Of a stretch of 64,000 bases of DNA, positions 56,034 to 64,000 are shown one piece after another. The notes under the pieces are model-generated. The model saw nothing but the letters and a program-made list of their open reading frames with translations, was not told where the DNA came from and did no database searches. How positions within the stretch are numbered: the stretch's first letter is position 1; every line of letters begins with the position of its first letter. The stretch is from NCBI RefSeq assembly GCF_963169125.1, contig NC_084797.1:104991868-105055867 (forward strand), written 5' to 3'. This DNA is from Humulus lupulus. Its lineage: Eukaryota > Streptophyta > Magnoliopsida > Rosales > Cannabaceae. A program made the translations under genes and the position numbers.

Positions 56034-56804
56034 GATTGCTGCCGACACGGGAGATAGACTTCAGAATTGAACTAGTACTGAGCACCAAACCTATTTCAAA
56101 GGCACCATACCGGATGGCACCGACCGAACTCAAGGAGTTAAAGACGTAGCTGTAAGAACTCTTAGACTTGGGTTTCATTAGACTAAGCCATTTTCCATGG
56201 GGAGAACCAAGTCTATTTGTGAGGAAGAAGGATAGAAGTATGCAGATGAGCATAGATTGCGACAAACTATATAAGGTGACAATTAAGGATAAGTACCCGC
56301 TACCCCGAATTGATGACTTGTTTGATCAATTTCGAGGGGCAACCATGTTTGATCTACGGTACAAGTACCACCAGCTCAAGGTACGGGAAGAGGATATTCC
56401 CAAAACATCTTTTAGAACTCGTTATGGGCATTACAAGTTTCTAGTTATGTCTTTTGGTCTTACCAACGCTCCAGCCGCGTTTATGGATTAATGGATAGGG
56501 CCTTTTGGACAAATTCGTCATAGTATTCATCAACGATATCTTGGTGTACTCAAAGGATGAAGCTGAGCACGAGGAACATTTAAGGATGACCTTGTTACTT
56601 TACGCCAAGTTTACAAAATGTGAATTTTTCCTTTCACAAGTAGCGTTCCTCGGGCACATAGTATCCAAGGAAGGAGTTGCAGTAGACCCATCTAAAGTAG
56701 AGGCTATGAAGGATTGGCCAAGACCAAAGAATGCGTCAGAGGTAAGAAGTTTTCTGGGACTAGCAGGCTATTATCAGAGGTTTATAGAGGGCTTTTCTAA
56801 GATA
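56034..56804 (+). pseudogene. Gypsy reverse transcriptase (element C)
   Basis: [40 protein letters not shown], then [13 protein letters not shown] with the SKI of FSKIDLR deleted, [20 protein letters not shown] and, after a deletion near 56490, [16 protein letters not shown]. The FIDD box reads FIND: the first catalytic Asp codon (56532-56534) is AAC. Stops before 56160 also break it. Confidence 0.9.
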
Positions 56805-57689
56805 GCCACTCCACTCACCAACCTGACCCGGAAGCAGCAAATGTTCAACGAGACTGATAAATGTGAAGAGAGCTTCCAGTTACTTATAGATAAGCTATGC
56901 TCAGCACAAGTACTTTTTGTACCGACACCCAATGACAAGTTTGTAGTCTACTGTGATGCATCGAAGCAAGGGTTAGGTTTTGTGCTGATGCAGAATGAGA
57001 AGGTGATAGCCTACGCCTCAAGGCAGCTGAAGGGATACGAGCAGCGCTATCCAACACACGATATGGAGTTGGTAGCGGTGGTCTTTGCATTGAAAATCTG
57101 GCGCCACTATCTTTATGGAGAACGATCTGAGATTTATATAGACCACAAAAGCTTAAAGTATTTCTTCACTCAGAGAGAGCTCAACATGAGGCAGCACAAG
57201 TGGTTAGATCTAGTGAAGGATTATAAATGGGAAATCCTATACCACCCAGGGAAGGTAAACGTAGTTGCTGATGCGCTAAGTAGGAAGAGTTATGGAAGTC
57301 TAACAGCGTTAGCTAGAATAGAAAAGCTACTACAGCAGGAGCTAATCAGTGCCGGTATAGAAGTAGGCATCGGTAAGCTGGCTAACTTGTCCATCCAGTC
57401 AAGTCTGTTAGAAGAAATACGGATTGGGCAAGGGCATGTTGACACATCAGTAGCACATATGGATGTAGTTAAAGAAAGCAATGCCACAAATATCTCGATC
57501 TCAGGACAAGAGTTTTTGAGATATAAGGATCGGGTATTTGTGCCGAATGATCATGGAATTAAGATGAAGATTTTAGAAGAAGCACACAATAACCCATACT
57601 CAGTTCACCAAGGGTCGACCAAGATGACTCACCAAGGCGTTGTATTGGTGGCCAGGAATGAAGAAAGATGTAGCAGACTATGTGTCTAA
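56805..57689 (+). pseudogene. Gypsy RNase H and integrase start (element C)
   Basis: [60 protein letters not shown] and [15 protein letters not shown] are RNase H landmarks; YTD reads YID. The frame stays open into the integrase zinc region ([14 protein letters not shown]), then slips near 57630. This is one of the longest intact frames in C (56505-57689). Confidence 0.9.
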
Positions 57690-58830
57690 ATGCTTAGTAT
57701 GTCAGCAAGTGAATGAAGAACACCAGCGGTCTGCAGGCTTATTGCAACCGCTTAATATTCCAGAATGGAAATGGGAGGACATAGCCATGGATTTCGTGAC
57801 AAGACTACCACGAACAACTAAGCAATACGACTCAACATGGGTAGTAGTTTACATACTAACCAAGTCAGCTCATTTCCTGCCTGTCAAGACTAAGTACATA
57901 ATAGACCAATATCCAGACATTTATGTTCAGGAGATAGTACGACTGCATGGAATCCCTAAGACTATAGTATCTAATAGAGGATCAGTGTTTACATCAAGAT
58001 TTTGGGGAAGCTTGCAGCAAGCCTTGGGTACCAAGTTAAGTCTTCGTACAGCATTTCATCCTCAGACAGACGGTCAGTTCGAGCGTACCATACAGATTTT
58101 ATAAGATATGTTGCGCGCTTGTGTACTTGATTTCGGAGGATCATGGAGTAAGTACTTACTGCTGATAGAATTCTCCTACAACAATGGCTACCAGTCAACG
58201 ATCGGGATGGCGCCTTATGAGTTACTTTATGGAAGGAGGAGTCGATTGCCGTTATATCGAGATGAGGTAGGAGAAAGGCAACTTCTTGACCCCGAAGCTG
58301 TTAGAGAAGCTCAAGAAGCACTAGCGTTGATGAGAAAACGTATGCTCGCTGCTCAAAGCCATCAAAAAAGTTATGTGGATGCCAAGTGGCGTGATGTGGA
58401 ATTCAAAGTCGGAGATTAAGTCTTCTTAAAGATATCTCCTGTGAAAGGTGTGAAGCGGTTCGAGAAGAAAGGCAAACTTAGTCCCAGGTTTATAGGTCAT
58501 TTTGAGATATTGGACAAAGTGGGAGTAGTTGCATATAGATTAGCCCTACCACCAGCCCTAGCAGATAGTCACAATGTTTTCCACATCTCGATGTTGCGTA
58601 GATATGTGTTAGACCCATCTCACGTCCTCAATTATGATAAGATGGAACTTTAGAAAGACTTGAGTTACGAGGAACGATCGATTAGCATGATAGGTAGAGG
58701 GATGAAAGAATTACGGTCTAAGAGTTTTCCGATAGTCAAAGTCCTTTGGAGTAATAGTTCTGAACGGGAGGCAACGTGGGAGTTGGAGGAGGACATGCAA
58801 GCTCGGTATGCGAAATTGTTTAGTAAGTAA
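57690..58830 (+). pseudogene. Gypsy integrase core and chromodomain-like tail (element C)
   Basis: [40 protein letters not shown] (first Asp), TIVSNRGSVFTSRFW, where the second Asp (SDRG) is Asn, and HPQTDGQFERTIQIL with Glu kept. A stop (TAA) follows at 58102. FSYNNGYQSTIGMAPYELLY, VEFKVGD then TAA at 58417, KLSPRFIGHFEILDKVGVVA and YRLALPPALADSHNVFHISM follow. The tail VKVLWSNSSEREATWELEED, ending at TAA 58828-58830, is the chromodomain-type ending. Confidence 0.9.
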
Positions 58831-58852
58831 ATTTCAAGGACGAAATTCTTTG

Positions 58853-58866
58853 TAGTAGGGGAGAAT
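58853..58866 (+). other. Polypurine tract of element C
   Basis: AGTAGGGGAGAAT-type purine-rich sequence abuts the LTR start TGTAGAGTCCC. Confidence 0.85.
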
Positions 58867-59744
58867 TGTAGAGTCCCAGAATGTTTACTTAGCTAGCTAG
58901 ATCCTTAGTAATAGGTTGTAGTATTTAAGATTTCGTAGATTTCGTGGATTTTGGTTCAAACCGGGACTTAGTAGGACACTCGTAGCAATAGTTATTGATT
59001 TTATAAGTTTAACCTATAGTTTAGAAATATTAATTATAACATAAGGTTTACTTAATATTTTTGGTCATAGAAATATTTTAATTATAATCTATGGTTTAGA
59101 TAGAATTTTAAGAGCATGGCACTTGTAACAATCTTGTTTATTTGAGGATTTAAGCATTTTAAATGGATAATTCAATTATAGAAGTATCTAGAAGCTCTAG
59201 AACCTTCCAGGACCATTAAGAGCATGACACTTGTCATAATCATGTTTATTTAAGGATTTAAGTATTTTTAAATAAAAGAAAGCTCTAGAACTTTCCAGGA
59301 CCATTAAGAGCATGACACTTGTCATAATCATGTTTATTTAAGGATTTATGTAATTTTAAATAAAAGAAAGTTCTACAAGCTCCAGATCCTTCTAGGACCA
59401 TTAAGAGCATGACACTTGTCATAATCATGTTTGTTTAAGGATTTAAGTATTTTTAAATAAAAGAACGTTCTAGAAACTCTAGAACCTTCCAAGAACCATG
59501 AAGAGCATGACACTTGTCATAATCATGTTTATTTAAGGATTTAATAAAAGAACATTATAGAAACTCTAGAACCTTCCAGAACCATTAAGAGCATGACACT
59601 TGTCATAATCATGTTTATTTAAGGATTTAAGTATTTTTTTAATAGGATAGTTTCACTCTTCAAACTCTATAAATAAAACCTAATACTCAGCCAGTTTTCT
59701 TCATTCTTCAAGCTTTATTCAGAGCCTTCAAGCTGCTAGGATTT
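58867..59744 (+). repeat. 3' LTR of element C, truncated by E
   Basis: Matches 12730-13600 of the 5' LTR, including the tandem array with the perfect GAAnnTTCnnGAA motif (59569-59581) and a TATA box (59668-59675). It is cut after GCTAGGATTT by element E; the rest lies outside the window. Confidence 0.92.
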
Positions 59745-62040
59745 TGTAACTACCCAAAATCACTAAGGTGGCTTAAGGGCCTTGGTTAGTGTGCCAGGAG
59801 GGCATAATTGGTTTATGTGTGAATTTATTAAATTAACGTGTGATTATATGATAAACATGTTATATGGCTATATGAATGTAAATGTGAGTATATGTTATAT
59901 CTGTGAGAACCACATTATTATGTGGGTAAGTCTGCAGCGTGTGACTCGAGGCGATCCTAGAGAGCTAGTTAGCGGGAATTCACAACGGGGCTTAATATTT
60001 GACTTGGGGCAAGTCAAGGGGTATTTCAGGTAGTAGATAATTATTTGGGTTATACGGTTTTGGGAGTAAATATATGGAGATATATTTGAGGATAGAAAGA
60101 CTAGGCGGGAATATCGGGAAATTTTACCATTTTGACTTAACTAGCTAAGATTAGACTAAGTTAATAGAAAGCAGTAGAACAAAAGACACAAACCGACCCT
60201 TTTAACATTTCTTCTCCTTCTTCACGTCTATCTCTTTTCTCTCTTAAGAAAACTACAGAAATCTAAGGAAAGCTCAACTGGAAATTCTGTGTTTGAGCTG
60301 AATTTATGAAGGATTAGCCTAGTTCTAACTAAGGGACACTCAACCAAGATCAAGTTAATAATTGAATCTCATTCTTGAGCTTTAGAACTCTGAGTTTTAG
60401 CTGAGTATTAAAATTTTTTATGGTTTTGATGTTAAGGAGAGAACTAAAGCTGAGAAGCTTGGATTTTAGCTCAAGAACCTGTTAAAGAGGTGGTTCATCG
60501 AAGAAGGTAAGCTTTAATTCGTAGTTTAGAGCTTAAATCCTAAGTTTGCATGACTGGTTTTTAGGTTCTTTAGTTGCTGGGTTTCAAAAATCAAAATGGG
60601 ATTCTGATGGGTTTTTAAGTAGGATTTCTGTTGGATTATGTTGTTAGAATCATGTTACAAGTCTTCTGATTAATGGGTTTTGGAACTAGGGTGCTTTGGA
60701 GTGGTTTTGAATGAGGTTAGGATGTTAGAAATGGTGGATTTTCTGGGCACGAAGGGTTGGGCCGCGGCTCTGTTCTAGAGTGCTGCGGCCCTGTGAACAG
60801 AGCTGCGGCCCTGTGAAGTAAGGAAGAGCCAAGGGGGCTCTGCAATGGGGAAGCGCCCCGGTGCCTCAGGGCAGGACTATGGTGCTGTTTGTCTTCAGAG
60901 AGGCTTAGCCTCTGTTTCAGGGGTGGGTCGCGGCTAGGTTTCAAGGGCCGCAGCCCTTAAGGGCATCTTTAAGCTTTTGGAGGTTTTAAGAGCGGGAACC
61001 TAACCTAGGGTGCTCAAGATCGATTCCACCACCGTGTTTGGTGGAATTCGGTGTTCCAAAAGCTAAAACTTCACCTGGAAATGTTAACACGATTATTAAT
61101 GGTACTCCCTATCTTGGTTGTCACTAGGTATTAAGCTAGGGCTCGGGAAGCGGATTATGCTCGAGAGGCGTCGCTCGTAATCAGTGAACTTGGAAAATAA
61201 AGGTAAGAAAACTGCACCCGGTTATGGAATTATAATGGGACTAAAGGTTACCTATTTTCTATGCTTCGTAAAGGATGGCACTAAACCTTGTGAACAGTAA
61301 ACCAACGGCCTAATAGTGCCGAAGTTTAGACTAGCACATTGGGCGTGGCTCAGCCACTGGTAGCTGAGGACAGCTTGTTATGCACTGAGCTCGATTTAAG
61401 CGGGTCGGAGTCAGTCGGGTAAACAGAGGGTGCGACCATAAGTTTCGACCCTGATTATTATGTGATTTTTTTGTTATTATTGTTTGGTGAGTTGTTATGC
61501 TGTATAGCTGGGTGATGATTAGCTGACTCTCTGGTTGAATCTCCATGCTTTGTGAATATTGTGGTATGTTAAGTGTATGAACATGCTTAGGGGTTACCCA
61601 AATATTAATGTGGCTTGTTATGTAATGATATGTTTTCTTGCTGGGCCTTGGCTCATGGGTGCTACGTGGTGCAGGTAAAGGCAACGACAAGCTTAATTAG
61701 GCCTGATTTGGAGAGCAGAATGTACATGATGAGCTGCTCAGCCACCACGGTTAAGGGGAGACAGGGACAGGAATACCATAAACTTCTGTTTTGCCTTTAG
61801 GAAGGCTGGTGGTTGTCTGTACACTGGAAATTTTGTAAATATACTTTTAAACGCTATTTCTTTTGGGATCCCATATGTAAATATTTAGTTATATGGTAGG
61901 TATCTTTTGAGGCCGAAACCTTTTAACCCTAGCAATCTAATGACTTTAGACTTCACATTTTTAACTGTTTGACTTGATTAGCAAGTCCTGCACCTTTATA
62001 AACACACAATGTAGCGGTCTTGGCTATCCAGGGCATTACA
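59745..62040 (+). repeat. 5' LTR of element E (2296 bp)
   Basis: It starts TGTAACTACCC and ends GGGCATTACA, aligning with the D LTRs throughout. The palindrome is decayed here (AAGGGCCGCAGCCCTTAA near 60947), and one GC-rich word (GCTGCGGCCCTGTGAA) is duplicated near 60780-60820. Confidence 0.93.
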
Positions 62041-62055
62041 ACTTGGTATTAAAGC
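62041..62055 (+). other. Primer binding site of element E
   Basis: ACTTGGTATTAAAGC abuts the LTR; two changes from ACTTGGTATCAGAGC. Confidence 0.87.
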
Positions 62056-62521
62056 GTCCTAGGTTTAAAGGTTTTTGAAGACCGGCTGGACATGTACATT
62101 CACTGCTAGAGACAAGCTTGATTCAGGGTTTGGTAATGTATAAATGTGCATATATGCTTGTATGTCTAGAATGAATTATGAATGTTTATATTTTTTGAAT
62201 TAATAGGAAGAAAGAGATACTAATAGGGCCTGGCCCTTGACTGCTGTATGAAAATATTAAGGCATGCTTATTAGCATCGCTGTGTATGTAAATGGATATT
62301 TGGATGATTAACTACATATTGTGTTTGGGTGAACGCTTTTGTCTTAGCTGTTGTGTGGTAATGTTGGGGCATGCTTATCAGCAGCCGGTGCATGTGGATA
62401 AATGCCTAGATTCTGAATTTTTGTGATTGGTTATGTTCCTTTGATGGATTTTGGAGAAGCTTTTACCCTATCATCATGGTGTGATTACCGAGTCGTTGAT
62501 TGCAGATTGACTTTGATAGTT
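62056..62521 (+). other. Leader of element E
   Basis: Non-coding, aligning with the leader of D at 18790-19231. An open frame from 62423 is only a chance extension into gag. Confidence 0.6.
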
Positions 62522-63560
62522 ATGTGTCCAAGAAAATCTACACGACTAGCCGGCACTAGGTCTGGGATCGGGGGTGATGACCAGGGCCAGATTCCTCTGC
62601 TAGTCCCTGATAACTGGTAGCAACTTATGGCAGATATGCAAGCGCGATTGGAGAGTCAAGATGAGCATATTCGCTTGTTGCGACAGTAGGCTCCATCAGG
62701 GAGTGCTAGCCCTATTGTACCACCTGCAATGGTACCAGTTGTACAGTCAGGGGAGGTTGGGAACAAGTGGGAGCCATTATATGAGCGGTTCAAGAAATAG
62801 CAGCCCCCAATCAGTGAGGGAGGACCTGACCCATTGAAGGCCGAGCAATGGCTGAATATGATTACTACTATCCTGGAGTTCATGAAGATAGAGGGACATG
62901 ACATAGTGGCCTGCGCCACGTATATGTTGAGAGAGGATGCCCGCATTTGGTGGGCAGTGGCCTCACAGACCAGGGATGTCACTGCATTAAGTTGGGAAGG
63001 ATTTAAAGATTTGTTTAGTCAGAAGTATTATAATGTTTCCATCAGGGCAGCAAAAGTTAATGAGTTCGTAGGATTGGTTCACGGCAGCATGACAGTTACA
63101 AAATATGCCCTGAAGTTTGACAGACTTGTGATGTTCGCACCAGACCTTGTGCCTACTGATGCAGCTAATCAAGACAGGTTTATTCGGGGGCTTAATGGTA
63201 TGATGGCCCGGGATGTTAGGATTACAACGGTACCTGGAGGGACAACTTATGCCCAGGCTGTTGAGAAGGCTCTTACCGCTGAGGAAGCGGAGAACAAAAT
63301 TTGGAAGGAAAGTGCGGTGAGGCGCAAGGGTCGTAGCGTGGAACCTCCTCATTCTAGGTTAGGTAGGGGCGGAGGCCCAAGTGAATTCAAGAGAAAGACC
63401 CTAACACCTCGACCGCTGCTGGTCCTGATAGAAGGGGTCGGGGTGGTCAAGGTTGCCGTCAGGGCAGTGGAGAACCATGGAGGAGTTATCCAGAGTGCCT
63501 GAGGTGTAGAAGACGCTATCAGGGTGAATTCCGGGCCAAGGCTTGCTACGTATGTGGCAC
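62522..63560 (+). pseudogene. Gypsy gag (element E)
   Basis: The ATG at 62522 begins MCPRKSTRLAGTRSGIGGDD. Stops follow after PDNW, after IRLLRQ and after RFKK. From 62834 a long open frame covers the capsid: [100 protein letters not shown] and [21 protein letters not shown] frameshift near 63400 moves the basic linker out of frame; the frame closes at 63502. Confidence 0.9.
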
Positions 63561-64000
63561 GATGGGGCACCTCAAGAAGGATTGCCCAACAGTGAAGAAA
63601 GGGGAAGCAGGAAAGGTGGACAGCTTGACTCCAGCTCGAGTGTTCACCTTCACGCAGGCGGAGGCCGAGGCTAGTCCCTCGGTAGTGACAGGTCAGCTTT
63701 CTAGCACTGGCTCTCCCTTTTTTGTATTGATTGATTCTGGTGCTACACATTCCTTTTTTACTAGTAAAGTGATTGATAGACTGTGTAGACCTAGTGAGTA
63801 TCGGACTGCGGGGTTTGGGACTTTATTGCCTACTGGTAGTTTCTCGGAGATGGATTAGGGCACTGCCAGTGATGGTTGATAGTAGGGAGCTTTCAGTTGA
63901 CTTGATTTAACTAAATATGGAGGATTTTGATATGATCTTAGGGATGGAATGGTTGGTCAGATATGGGGCTACCATCGACTGTAGGAAGAAGATGGTGACT
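63561..64000 (+). pseudogene. Gypsy nucleocapsid and protease start (element E)
   Basis: CYVCGTMGHLKKDCP is an intact CX2CX4HX4C knuckle. [16 protein letters not shown] and [20 protein letters not shown] follow, with the DSG catalytic triplet intact. A deletion of about eight bases near 63838, compared with D, shifts the frame so that it ends at 63858. The flap motif continues in another frame (MEDFDMILGMEWLVRYGATI) to the window edge. Confidence 0.9.

Larger units (their letters stand above)
12730..59744 (+). mobile_element. Gypsy element C (Tekay-like), split by D and E
   Basis: C has its 5' LTR at 12730-14810, PBS, gag up to 16576, then element D, then nucleocapsid through integrase and chromodomain at 55317-58830, purine tract, and a 3' LTR from 58867 cut at 59744 by element E. 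Its left flank is GGCAA inside element B; the matching duplication should appear outside the window. Joining 16576 with 55322 restores the gag reading through the zinc knuckle, which proves the nesting. Confidence 0.93.
59745..64000 (+). mobile_element. Gypsy element E (Tekay-like), continues past the window
   Basis: LTR, PBS, leader, gag and the start of the protease are present, all closely related to D. The left flank is GATTT (59740-59744) in the 3' LTR of C; the right flank is outside the window. It is a separate insertion from D because it has its own site and LTR. Confidence 0.93.

Overview
This window is a block of nested LTR retrotransposons from the nuclear genome of a flowering plant, probably a eudicot. 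The plant assignment rests on Ty1/copia and Ty3/gypsy elements with plant-type primer binding sites (TGGTATCAGAGC-like), integrases ending in chromodomain-like tails, a Tat-type gypsy element with a second RNase H and an antisense gene, plant-style introns and telo-box/site II motifs. I cannot name the species. I see no ordinary host gene, rRNA, tRNA or CRISPR array; essentially every coding stretch is retrotransposon-derived and broken.

Layout. (1) 1-9318 is a Ty1/copia element (A): an RNase H tail, one 1.9-kb LTR, then PBS, gag-like gene, integrase and truncated RT, with a gypsy solo LTR (5825-8104) sitting in the integrase. (2) 9319-9858 is an orphan stretch with promoter-like motifs followed by GC-rich sequence. 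(3) 9859-12729 is the 5'-truncated gypsy element B. (4) From 12730 a Russian-doll nest follows. Element C (same family as B) sits in B's integrase. D (16577-55316) sits in C's gag nucleocapsid region. F (19900-43658, minus strand) sits in D's gag. G (25905-40376, a Tat-type element) sits in F's gag. H (49686-55186) sits in D's 3' LTR. E (59745 to beyond the window) sits in C's 3' LTR.

Target-site duplications support the order: G TGATC/TGATC, F GATGC/GATGC and H GAGAC/GAGAC are perfect, D is CACAA/CGCAA, and the solo LTR is AAAAC/AAAAT. Each interrupted reading frame resumes in register across its insertion. C, D, E and F look like Tekay/Del-type chromoviruses with LTRs of 2.1-2.3 kb; H is a short gag-only element (TR-GAG-like) apparently derived from a Tat-type ancestor.

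The most interesting content is: a multi-exon antisense gene in G with its own TATA box, a start codon apparently created by splicing and frame-preserving exon junctions; tandem repeats with perfect heat-shock-element-like motifs just upstream of the TATA box in C's LTR; a phase-0 intron in A's gag-like gene; and the 48-bp tandem arrays in H's LTRs, whose copy number differs between the two LTRs of one insertion. All element, lineage and domain names are read by eye from translated motifs; no database search was run.
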